Below are positions 1 to 9,750 of a DNA stretch of 64,000 bases, in pieces (position 1 is the stretch's first letter; each line of letters opens with the position of its first letter). The stretch is from Sambucus nigra (lineage: Eukaryota > Streptophyta > Magnoliopsida > Dipsacales > Adoxaceae). The notes under the pieces are model-generated. The model had not been told where the DNA came from. It saw only the letters and a program-made list of their open reading frames with translations, and made no database searches. Made by a program: the position numbers and the translations under genes. The stretch covers positions 967,001 through 1,031,000 of the forward strand of contig CASBWL010000414.1 of assembly GCA_949130495.1 (NCBI GenBank), in the 5' to 3' direction.

Positions 1-1043
1 GGGTTTGTATTTTGTGGTCTAACTAATGTTGTGTTTATTTTGTTTTATAACTTTATCTTTTACATTTCTGCAGTTTAATCCTAAATGCAGAGTCATGGTG
101 TGTGAATTTTCGTTTGATTGGAGTTTAGTAACACACGATTCAACATATATGCATACAACATATGCATGTGAATATGATTCCTCGTGAAATTTCAGAGATT
201 TTTATTGATCAATGGGTTAATCGACTGGGAATCAAGTGCGGGGAATCGTACGAGATCTTGGTTTGTTTTCCCAAGTTGCTTTTTATCCGCAGTTGAATTT
301 GACGCCGCTCTGAAATTTGATAATGCATTGTTAGTATTTCATTATTAGTTTGCGTGCAAGTATTTTAACATGTGCAATATCATTGATTTAATACAAAAAC
401 ACACAACGCACACATCCCATCCCAAGCGCATAATTGAGTTTGGATTTTTTGATATGGTATATCTCTGTCTCTCTCATTTGTGTTTCAATAGAATTAAGGT
501 ATTTGGGTTCAGAATTTTGAGACTAAATCTGTTTTAGGATGTATATCTTAACATTGTGGCTAAATCTATGGATAATAGAGTGCGGTGGATTATTTTCTAG
601 AATGATTTTGTAAATTTTGTTGTGTGTGATTTGGGTGTGTTGATTTTCTTATAGATCGGACCGAGGGGGAATGAGTTTCGTGATGCATATGGTCTTGGAA
701 AAAATGTGTTGTTTCTTTGAACCTTAATGTAATTTCGTATGCATCGCTTGGTATAACCTATGTTCTTTCATACTAGGTTCATTCAATGTTGATAACAATG
801 TGGTTTATGATATGTTTTTTGTATTGCACGTAATGAGAGATGAAATTTATGAGCACTTTGCCACTGCCACTGTTCAGACAATAGTTTTGTGCGTATTGGG
901 ACCGAATAACTGTGCTTTGTTGACTTTATGTTCCGGTGGATTCTTTTAAGCCTTGAATGCTTCACTCTTTTAAGGCTTTTATTTGTTTGTATTGACTTTA
1001 CCCGTGTATTCGTATATGTAACCTGATACTACTGCGTTTGTAG
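1..1043. other. Unassigned AT-rich DNA upstream of GT47 relic
   Basis: I recognise no gene, RNA or repeat here. All six frames are broken by frequent stops. The last bases end in a T-rich tract followed by TAG, which could be the 3' splice site of the fragment that follows, so some of this stretch may be decayed intron. That is inference. Confidence 0.4.
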
Positions 1044-1309
1044 GGGAAACAATTCGTGACATGCTTTTTCAACTACTTGAGAATGAAGAAGATGATGTGA
1101 TAAAACATTGTGCCAAAGTTCTGTTTACATTCAACTGGTGATACTGCATCAGCCTCTCGACTCTTTGAAGCTATTGTGGGCCCGTGTGTTCCGGTTATTG
1201 TCACTGACTATGTTAAATTGCCTTTTGAAGACATCATAGACTCAAGAAAAGTTATTGTTTTCATTACTAAACCAAAGCTGTAAAGTCAGGATACTGGAGC
1301 TACAAATGG
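1044..1309 (+). pseudogene. GT47 (exostosin-family) glycosyltransferase fragment, broken
   Basis: The fragment resembles the C-terminal half of plant GT47 enzymes of the exostosin family (ARAD/XGD/IRX7-like), Golgi type II membrane proteins that transfer sugars to cell-wall polysaccharides. After a plausible intron end (TTTGTAG at 1037-1043) one frame reads about 20 residues like the family's IRD-LF-LLE-EED-VIKH segment. The frame then shifts, and the next frame reads [38 protein letters not shown] and SRKVIVFI, the strongly conserved nucleotide-sugar-binding core. Roughly 20 residues that normally lie between VIKH and KFCLH are missing. A stop follows at about 1280, and a third frame resumes as AVKSGYW, the family's VKPGY position. 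Two frameshifts and an internal deletion make it non-functional. The match is by eye to family knowledge; the exact subfamily is not settled. Confidence 0.75.
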
Positions 1310-2299
1310 TATGATATTCATCCCTAAACCGAAGATATTAATATAGTTTCTCTTTTTCCTATTTGTTCTAATGTGACACATGCATAAGAAAATGCTTATA
1401 TTGCAGGCACCTTAGCAGTTACCTCTTTTATTGTATTCAATATCCAATTAGACCATAATGGTCTGTGCGAATGCATTTCTTAGAAGATTTACAAACACGT
1501 GGACTGCTCAAGCAGGTACAATTTTATTTTTAATTCATTTGTCATAACATGGAAAGGATTAGGCGGCCAATTGGGTAGTTATCTGTTTCGCAATTTGAGA
1601 TTGGGTAGTTATCTGTTTCGCAATTTGAGATTTAGCTACATCATTTCAACCCCCATTTTATGGATTTCCATCGAAGTTCTTAGTATGTTAGTGTAGTGTT
1701 TGACTACTCAATTTATGAAATTATTCTCTCGAGAAAGTAGCAGGGTCAAGGTAGATCGCGGGGTAACAAAAGGTGATGATTGACCTCGTGATCATCAACA
1801 TTTTTCATCATATTGATGCATAACTTAAAAAAAGAAGAAAAACATTTTCTTATTCAAATCGAATAAATATAGATTAATTTATCGAATAATTAGTGGAGGG
1901 GTACAATAAATGGAGTGAAGGAAGCCATTGTTTATGGAGAGTGGATGAAACATTGTGGTGAGGCGAGGCATGCAATATATTCCTTATATGCGTGTAGGTT
2001 TAATATTTAGTGTAGGTTTAATATTCGAGAGACGGAGATATTCATATACTGAGAGTTTATATTGTTTCTATATGTTTGTAGCAGGGGTTGTACGGATGGT
2101 TATGGGAACGGGAATGCAGCAGGTCTGTGCATTTGTAGCAGGGAGGTTGTACAAGAATGGAGCATGTCTAAGTTATCAAATTTTTGGGTGGGCAGGTAGT
2201 TTTCATAAGTACTTTATGCTCACTTTTTTTGGGGCTTTTGATAGTTGTAGACACGCCATACCTCAAGTTCTTGCACATCGTGTTGTGTAAGTGGCACCA
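1310..2299. other. No recognisable gene; contains a perfect 30-bp tandem duplication
   Basis: The only clear structure is a perfect duplication of a 30-bp unit at 1571-1600 and 1601-1630, starting TTGGGTAGTTATCTG. A shorter imperfect duplication of GTGTAGGTTTAATATT lies around 1994-2025. An open frame of about 110 codons at 1955-2290 has no family resemblance and runs through the duplicated bases, so I do not call it a gene. Confidence 0.45.
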
Positions 2300-2840
2300 A
2301 AAAGCATCTTATCCAACTTTTGAGACCTACCTTCAACCTTCATCTTGAAAGTGATCAAGGATAGTAGCTTAGTATCAATCTAAGATATTTAGTTCTCTAG
2401 GAGCATTTTTGAGTTCTCACTCTTGTGGAAGGACATCTTAAGGAACTCAATCTCCATGTGAAGAAAGTTAATGGAACTTCCCTCAAAATGTTGTGCACTA
2501 TTCACCATGTGTGGATGAATAAAATCACCCACACAACTCTCACTCACCATAGCCATTTGGTTCGTGACATTGGCTAACTTGGTGGAGAGTTCCATGTTAT
2601 GCCTTTTGAGGTATATGAATTCCTCATAAAGCCTAACATAATCCACTTGAAGACCATTTTCCTCTTCTTCATCAATAGTTCTCAAGGAGGATTAGGAATA
2701 GCCATTTCTTCACTAGGCGGAAGAGGAACATCAAAATATTCTAGATCATCTAACTCGTCAAATTTATCTCTCTCCATGAATGCAACATAGTTTCATTCTT
2801 AAGATTCATCTTCGGAGCCAGATTTGATCATCACTAAAAG
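2300..2840 (-). pseudogene. Ty1/copia gag-region relic (SIRE-like), reversed
   Basis: Read on the minus strand this stretch encodes VAFME, then an acidic FDELDDLEYFDVPLPPSEE, then DYVRLYEEFIYLKRHNMELSTKLA, then a hydrophilic tail with FLHMEIEFLKM. This is the layout of the region downstream of the gag zinc knuckle in SIRE-like copia elements. The copia element at 53990-62781 has the same order (FTAFMAS, acidic stretch, YAELYTELFKTK). A stop and a frame change lie between the acidic part and the coiled part. No LTR or pol was found beside it, so it is a fragment. Assignment rests on architecture and short shared motifs, not on an alignment. Confidence 0.5.
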
Positions 2841-4259
2841 TGGCATGATAAGCATTTTTTCCACCATCATGACTCATATTTTATGGACATTGATTCGAAA
2901 ACGAAAACGAAAAGTTATGAAATCACTCCACATTCAAAATAGATTGGTGGATGTGTGTCAATTGAAAAATGAAAACGAAGAGGGAATAAAAAACTCACAT
3001 TAGTTCATTGTCATTTCAATGAATCTGAATGGTTCACAAGTTTGAGTAATATCGCTTACCGAACATAAATTTATCACAATGCCAAAGACTATAGAACATA
3101 AATTTGAGTAATGGTTGTTTGGCCTATAGTATGTTTGTGCATTAGGTGCAGCTTAATCGTCATGTATCCGGAGTCTTCGATTAGGAGGTTGACTAGAGAT
3201 CTGATTGGTCTTGGTAAACTTTTTTTTTTAAAATTAATTCATAAAAGTTTCTATAAAATCTGGAAAATATACAATGCTCCTATAATACCACAATCAGTAC
3301 TCCCGAACTAATGGGAACTACATATCCATGTAATTATATGACCCTCTACATATAGTCAAATAAGAGTTCCATGAGTTTATTATATGACATTACAAATGAT
3401 ATTCTGAGATCACTTTTATATTCTTAACAATCATGACTTACCTTTTGGTAGGCCTTATATCCAGTAATGTTTTCCTTCAAAGTGCTTCTCTGATAAATGA
3501 TCAGTTAAACTCATGCGTAAATCAATTCGGTTTGTGATTACCTTATCTTGTGTGTTTATTTGCTTATGAACACACTATAGACCTCTAAGAATATTACCTT
3601 ATCTTGTGTGTTTATTTTCTTTTGGACTTTTATTTCCATACAGTTTTCGTAAACTTATTTCAGATTATATATCTGCAATAAGTGTTTTACTACATGAACA
3701 TAAGAAAAACTTACTTCAAATGCTCCATACATTTGTGATTTTCAATTTCATGTTGGTTATTTGGATATCTTATCATATTTTTAGCTAGGCAGACTTTTTT
3801 CTCTCCATAATTTCTGTATAAACTCCCCTTATTCATATAGGTAAACCAGAAATCATCTTTACAATCAAGGGATGAGATCAAGAAGTCTCTTCAATCATAC
3901 AAAAACAACATTTCCCACTAAATGAAGATAGAACCGGTAGCTAGGATAACTCAGCATATGGTGAAGATAGATGCAACGAGTAGAAGGAAGACGAAACGAG
4001 GAACCGCTGATTTTATTGAACTTACATGTGATTAAGGTGAACCATCATTTATTGAAGGTAAAATATTTGATCCTCGGACTGCACCGTTTAAAAATATTTC
4101 TTATTTATCATCATTAACCAATGTCTCATGTGAGAGAACTTCCATATTTCTTATTTCTTATTGCTTCTGTCGTGCTTAGGATTGTATTGAGTTTATTTTA
4201 TTTAAAGGCTCGTGCTCTTGTAGAAAAATCATATTTCTATCAATACTAGTTCATTTTTT
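2841..4259. other. Unassigned DNA with a short direct repeat
   Basis: I see no supportable gene. A direct repeat of ATTACCTTATCTTGTGTGTT occurs at about 3539 and 3593, 54 bp apart. Short open frames here are about 60 codons long and have no recognisable motifs. Confidence 0.4.
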
Positions 4260-4335
4260 CACTACTGTGCTGGGCAGCCCTTTTGGTTCCACAACTGGCC
4301 AGCCCTTTTGGTTCCACAATTGAGCAACCCTTTTA
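4260..4335. repeat. Imperfect tandem repeat beginning with CACTACTGTG
   Basis: A unit of about 30 bp built on CAGCCCTTTTGGTTCCACAA occurs twice and then a third time in degraded form (GAGCAACCCTTTT). It starts immediately after a T-run with CACTAC. Short subterminal repeats next to CACTA are typical of CACTA-superfamily ends. However, this end does not match the CACTACACCAAAAACAGG end at 8913, so it is only a possible terminus of a different element. Confidence 0.4.
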
Positions 4336-4375
4336 TTTACATATGCAAAAGAAATAAATTGAAACCCAATCCAAT

Positions 4376-4855
4376 CTGCCTCCCTCTCTGCCTCCCTCCC
4401 TCGCTGCCTCCCTCTCTTCATATATGCATATATGCAAGCATATATGCTGCATATATGCAAGCATATATGCTGCATATATGCTGCATATATCTGCATATAT
4501 GCACATATATGCACATATATGCTGCATATATGCTGCATTGATGCACATATATGCATATATCTGCATCATATGCAGCATATATGCAGAATATATCTGCATA
4601 TGCACATATATGCTTGCATATATGCACATATATGCAGCATATATCTGCATATATGCTTGCATATATGCACATATATGCATATATCTACTGCCCCTCCCTC
4701 CCTCCCTCTCTGCCTCCTTCCCTCGCTGCCTCCATCAGATCATATATGCATATATGCAGCATATATGCATATATCTGCATATATGGTGCATATATGCTGC
4801 ATGTATCTGCATCATATGCAACATATATGCAACATATATCTGCATAAATGGGTGG
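4376..4855. repeat. Compound low-complexity block: pyrimidine tract plus ATATATGC arrays
   Basis: A CT-rich tract (CCTCCCTCTCTGCCTCC type) is followed by a long array of (G/C)ATATATGC-type units. The same composite then repeats: CT tract at about 4688-4735 and ATATATGC array at 4741-4850. The ATATATGC units alternate GCATATATGC, GCAGCATATATGC and ATATCTGCATATATG, are self-complementary and so open frames on both strands. Alternating purine-pyrimidine palindromes of this kind can extrude cruciforms or adopt Z-DNA. Replication slippage explains the content. No coding function is supported. Confidence 0.9.
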
Positions 4856-4921
4856 GGAGTGGGGTAGGTTGAATTTGACAATTAGCTTTTCTCTTAGATC
4901 ACGGAGAAGATTCAGAAACTT

Positions 4922-5002
4922 AAATCAAAAGTAAAACATAATAAATATAAAACGCTGATGATAGAGACCTAACAAATCAAAAGTAAAACGTAATAAATAT
5001 AT
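4922..5002. repeat. 54-bp-spaced duplication bordering the satellite
   Basis: The string AAATCAAAAGTAAAACATAA occurs at 4923 and again, with one change, at 4977, each followed by ATAAATAT. The duplication lies directly before the first monomer of the 168-bp array and may mark where the array was founded or truncated. Confidence 0.6.
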
Positions 5003-5019
5003 CTGCATATATACAAATG

Positions 5020-8000
5020 ATAAAAACAAGCCGTTTGAGGGTGAAAACCCAAAATAACCCCCAAACGGTCCCGTAGGAGGCACGAACACCTCGCACGGGA
5101 CCAATGTAACTTGTAGGAACTGACCGCGTAATCCCGGGTTTCCCGGTTTGAGAGTATGATGATAATTTGCAAAAATCAGACTTAGAGTTAAAAACAGGCC
5201 GTTAAAGGGTGAAAACCCAAATCGGCCCCCAATCGATCCCGTACGAGCCACGAACACCTCACACATGACCAATGTAACTTGTAGGAACTAACAGCGTAGT
5301 CTCGGGTCTCTCGGTTTGTGAATAGAATGATAATTAGCAAAAATCAACACTTGAAACTTAAAAACATGCCGTTAAAGGGTGAAAACCCAAACCGGCCCCC
5401 AAACGACCCCGTAGGAGGCACGAATAGCTCGCACGGGACCTATGTAACTTGTAGGAACTGATCGCGTAGTCCCGGGTCTCCCGGTTTGAGAATATGATGG
5501 TAATTTTTAAAAATCATACTTAGAGTTAAAAGCATGACGTTAAAGGGTGAAAGCCCAAACCGGCCGTCAATCGACCCCGTAGGGGGCACGAACACCTCGC
5601 ACGGGACCAATGTAACTTGTAGGAACTGACCGCGTAGTCCCGGGTCTCCTGGTTTGTGAGTATGATGATAATTTGCAAAAATCAGCACTTAAACTTAAAA
5701 ACAACCCGTTAAAGGGTGAAAACCCAGACCACCCCCCAAACGACCCCGTAGGGGGCACTTACACCTCGCACGGGACCAATGTAACTTGTAGGAATTGACC
5801 GCGTAGTCCCGGGTCTCCCGGTTTGTGAATATGACGATAATTTACAAAAATCACACTTGGTTAAAAACATGCCGTCAAAGAGTGAAAACCCAAACCAACC
5901 CCCGAAACGACCCCGTAGAAGGCACGAACACCTCGCACGGGACAAATGTAACATGTAGGAATAGACCGATTAGTCCCGGGTCTCCCGGTTTGAGTGTATG
6001 GCGATAATTTTTAAAAATCACACTTAGTTACAAACATGCCGTTAAAGGGTGAAAACCCAAATCGGCCCCCAAACGACCCCGTAGGAGGAACGAACACCTC
6101 GCACGGGACCAATGTAACTTGTAGGAACGGACCGCGTAGACCCGAGTCTCCCGATTTGAGAGTATGATGATAATTTGCAAAAATCACACTTAAAGTTAAA
6201 AATAGGCCGTTAAAGGGTGAAAACCCAAATCCGGCCCCCAATCGACCCCGTAGGAGGTACGAACACCTCGCACGGGACCAATGTAACTTTAGGAACTGAC
6301 AGCGTAGTCCCGGGTCTCCCGGTTTGTGAATAGGACAATAATTTGCAAAAATCAACACTTAAACTTAAAAAAATGCCGTTAAAGGGTGAAAACCCAAACC
6401 ACCCCCCAAACGACCCCGTAGGGGGCACGAACACCTCGCACGGGACCAATGTAACTTGTAGGAACTGACCGCGTAGTCCCGGGTCTCCCGGTTTGTGAAT
6501 ATGACGATAATTTGCAAAAATCCTACTTAGTTAAAAACAAGCCATCAAAGGGTGAAAACCCAAACCACCCCCCAAACGACCCCGTAGGAGGCACAAACAC
6601 CTCGCACGAGACCAATGTAACTTGTGGGAACTGATCGCGTAGTCCCGGGTCTCCCCGTTTGATAGTATGACGATAATTTGCAAAAATCAGCACTTAAACT
6701 TAAAAACTAGCCGTTAAAGGGTGAAAACCCAAACCACCCCCCAAACGACCCCGTATGGGGGCACGAACACCTCGCACGGGACCAATGTAACTTGTAGGAA
6801 CTGACCGCGTAGTCCCGGGTCTCCCGGTTTGTGAATATGACAATAATTTGCAAAAATCCTACTTAGTTAAAAATAATCCGTCAAAGGGTGAAAACCCAAA
6901 CCACCCCCCAAACGACCCCGTAGGAGGCACAAACACCTCGCACAAGACCAATGTAACTTGTAGGAACTGATCGCGTAGTCCCGGGTCTCCCCGTTTGATA
7001 GTATGACGATAATTTGCAAAAATCAGCACTTAAACTTAAAAACAAGCCGTTAAAGGGTGAAAACCCAAACCACCCCCCAAACGACCCCGTAGGGGGCACG
7101 AACACCTCGCACGGGACCAATGTAACTTGTAGGAACTGACCGCGTAGTCCCGGGTCTCCCGATTTGATAGTATGACGATAATTTGCAAAAATCAGCACTG
7201 AAACTTAAAAACAAGCCGTCATAGGGTGAAAACCCAAACCATCCCACAAACGACCCCGTCGGGGGCACGAACACCTCGCACGAGACCAATGTAACTTGTA
7301 GGAACTGACCACGTAGTCCCGGGTCTCCCGGTTTGAGAGTATGGCGATAATTTGCAAAAATCAGCACTTAAACTTAAAAACAAGCCATCAAAGGGTGAAA
7401 ACCCAAGCCACCCCCCAATCGACCCCGTTGGGGGAACGAACACCTCGCACGGGACCAATGTAACTTGTAGAAACTGACCGCGTAGTCCCGGGTCTCCTGG
7501 TTTGTGAATATGACGATAATTTGCAAAAATCACACTTAGTTAAAAACATGCCGTCAAAGGGTGAAAACCCAAACCAACCCCCAAACTACCCCGTAGGAGG
7601 CATGAACACCTCGCACGGGACTAATGTAACTTGTAGGAACTGACCGCGTAGTTCCGGGTCTCTGGGTTTGAGAGTATGACGATAATTTGCAAAAATTAGC
7701 ACTTAAACTTAAAAATAAGCCGTTAAAGGGTGAAAACCCAAACCACCCTCCAAATGATCCCGTAGGGGGCACGAACACCTCGCACGGGACCAATGTAACT
7801 TGTAGGAACTGACCGCGTAGTCCCGGATCTCCCGATTTATGAATAGGACGATAATTTGAAAAAATCAACACTTTAACTTAAAAACATGTCGTTAAAGGGT
7901 GAAAACCCAAACCACCCCCCAAACGACCCCGTAGGAGGCACGAACACCTCGCACGGGACCAATGTAACTTGTAGGAACTGACCGCGTAGTCCCGGGTCTC

Positions 8001-8028
8001 CCGGTTTGTGAGTATGACGATAATTTCC
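5020..8028. repeat. Satellite array, about 18 monomers of 166-170 bp
   Basis: Using the conserved core GCCGTTAAAGGGTGAAAACC as a phase marker, units start near 5029, 5198, 5368, 5536, 5705, 5871, 6038, 6206, 6375, 6541, 6710, 6878, 7046, 7215, 7384, 7550, 7719 and 7888, so spacing is 166-170 bp. Each monomer has an AT-rich part (GATAATTTGCAAAAATCA) and a GC-rich part (ACGACCCCGTAGG, GTCCCGGGTCTCCCGG). Two linker types exist: a longer form with CAGCACTTAAACTTAAAAAC and a form 2-3 bp shorter with ACTTAGTTAAAAAC (units at 5871, 6038, 6541, 6878, 7550). Units at 6541 and 6878 share private variants (GCACAAACACC, CTCCCCGTTTGATAG), indicating a duplicated dimer of about 337 bp. The length fits nucleosome-sized plant satellites. 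Open frames across it are by-products. Confidence 0.95.
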
Positions 8029-8512
8029 ATTCATATATGTAATTTTTTTGTTTTGAGTATTTTTTTTTGTAAATTATTGGGTTACTAATATCATATCTTT
8101 TTTGTATTTTATTTTTTTTGCAGGATAACAGTTTATCGTTGGCTTTTATTCCCGTGGAACACACAAAGAACTCAATGGTTTACAACAAGGGGTTTTTTAG
8201 TGAATCCATTTTTTTGTGTCTTGATCGTACGGTCTTTTGTTGTTTTATTATTGACTTTTATGGCCATGAGGGCTTTTGTAAGTTAATTGTTATATTTTTT
8301 GGCCGTGCGGGCTTTATGTTAGGCAGGTTTTGTATTAACAGGTTTTGGAATGTCCAGAAAATAGAGGAAACTCTGCCCAATTTTTTTTTGGGGATGTCAT
8401 CTGTTAAAGACTTGTAATATTTTGAAGTTTGTATGTACATTACTTTATTAATAACGCGCAATATTATTAATTTGTGAATTTTGTGCTTTCAAATATTTTT
8501 TTTTTAATTAAA
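8029..8512 (+). other. Possible terminal exon and 3' UTR inside the CACTA element
   Basis: A T-rich tract ends in TTTTTTTTGCAG at about 8122, a good plant 3' splice site. An open frame of about 95 codons follows to about 8417. Its product (starts DNSLSLAFIPVEH, ends MSSVKDL) is not one I recognise. Downstream, TTTATTAATAACG and AT-rich sequence look like a 3' UTR, and the CACTA subterminal repeats begin about 100 bp later. Position suggests the last exon of a gene carried by the CACTA element, with the satellite lying upstream, perhaps in an intron. This is inference; no TNPA, TNPD or transposase motif is seen. Confidence 0.3.
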
Positions 8513-8913
8513 AAATTGACACAGTTCAAAACCGTGGCAAAAGTGTATCATATTTTGTCACGGTTTTAAACTGTGCTAATTTTTTTAAAACTATGCTGAA
8601 TCTGGCACAGTTAAAAACTGTGCCAAAAGTGTGCTAGAAATATCAAATTCTGGCACGGTTTAAAAGTGCGCCAAAAGTGTTCCTATTTTGCTGAATCTGG
8701 CACAGTTAAAAACTGTGCCAGAAATATCAAATTCTGGCACGGTTTAAAAGTGTGCCAGAAGTGTTCCTGTTTGGCTGATTTTGGCACACTTTTAAACAGT
8801 GCCAGAAAAAAATTCCCATTTTGGAACACCTGATTCTGGCACAGTTCAAAACCGTGCCAGATTTGATCTGGCACGGTTTTGAACTGTGCCAGAATCCTGT
8901 TTTTGGTGTAGTG
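8513..8913. mobile_element. CACTA (En/Spm) transposon end with palindromic subterminal repeats
   Basis: The right end reads CCTGTTTTTGGTGTAGTG, whose complement is CACTACACCAAAAACAGG, the classical CACTA terminal inverted repeat. The preceding 400 bp hold about ten copies, in both orientations, of TGGCACGGTTTTAAACTGTG-type units, with the two orientations paired as palindromes such as TGGCACAGTTAAAAACTGTG. CACTA subterminal repeats bind the element's own TNPA-type protein in known systems. No matching left terminus was found upstream in the window, and the three bases after the end (AGG) have no identified partner. The element is therefore truncated, or its left end lies outside the window. 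Confidence 0.85.
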
Positions 8914-9130
8914 AGGTTCGTATTTTTTATATTTCCTCTTTTTCATTTGAAGGTGTGTTTAGTGTGCAAGTTTGTAATGATGCGACAAAGCTTTTACAAT
9001 AGCAAAGATACTCATAGTTGGCAATTGTCAAGTCTTTGTACTTTTTTTATTTTGGGGATGGAATTTAGTCTTTGGAGACCTTAATGTACCTTAAGTTTTT
9101 GTTTTTATGCTTTGTTCTGAAATATCCTAA
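8914..9130. other. Short unassigned stretch, possibly internal copia sequence
   Basis: No gene is visible. It lies between the CACTA end and a polypurine tract plus LTR start, so it may be remnant 3' internal sequence of a SIRE-like element into which the CACTA end was joined. Confidence 0.3.
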
Positions 9131-9750
9131 GGGGGGATTTGTAAAGACAAATTCCCAATATAATCATTTTGTATGTATATTGGCTTAATTATGTTCGAAA
9201 AAAAACATTTGAGTCACAGGTTAATAATTGAGTTATTCATCCTTCAATCATATGATGTGTGACTGAAGATCGTAGCGGTCAAGTTAAAGTTTCTGCATCA
9301 TCTTGCCATGTTTCATGATGAGTTTCGTCTTCCAAGATCATGGATCAAAAGAGGTATGGATGTGTATTAATTTTTATCCTTAGGTATTCATTAGGGTTCT
9401 TGTTTAAAATTTTTGAGTCCATTTTTTATGAAAATAATTTTAAAGACAAATTTAATTTTTTGAACATTCATTGGAACGAGAATTTCACCATGTTCAAATG
9501 AGTTTAGGAAAGTTGTTCAAATGACCTTCAAATGAGGATCAAATGAAATTTTCATGTATAACAAAAAATATCGCTCAAAGTTTGTTTGATGTCTATTCAA
9601 ATGATACTTACCATGTCATTCGAATGATATTGCATACTTTGTTCGAACAACCATATTGATTTCGTTCGAATGATTTTCCTCATTTTTTGTGTCGCCTCAA
9701 TTTTTGAGTTTCGATAAATGGGATGATGGAAACTTATTTTATTAATAGAT
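9131..9750 (+). mobile_element. SIRE-like copia polypurine tract and partial 3' LTR
   Basis: AAGGGGGGATT at about 9130-9139 is followed by TGTAAAGACAAATT. The complete copia element in this window has the same junction (AGAGGGAGATT then TGTAAGGACATAATT at 61772). Downstream, 9470-9690 repeats TTCAAATGA and TTCGAATGA motifs, also found in the 53990 and 61772 LTRs (GTCGTTCAAATGACATGAG). No LTR end or PBS could be recognised. The right boundary is approximate, where chromovirus LTR sequence takes over. Confidence 0.5.

Noticed and set aside
1955..2290. A 111-codon open frame as a gene
   Set aside because: No family resemblance, spans a local duplication, and lies in relic DNA.
4251..4872. Several overlapping open frames on both strands rich in HICSIYAAYM-type residues
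   Set aside because: They are translations of the palindromic ATATATGC low-complexity block in many frames at once; no single frame is favoured.
4925..8164. A ladder of minus-strand open frames repeating FVPPTGSFGGWFGFSP
   Set aside because: They repeat with the 168-bp satellite period, shift frame with monomer length and have no independent start; a by-product of the repeat.
4260..8913. Calling one complete CACTA element across this span
   Set aside because: The left candidate end matches the right end only over CACTAC, subterminal repeats differ and the flanking trinucleotides differ.
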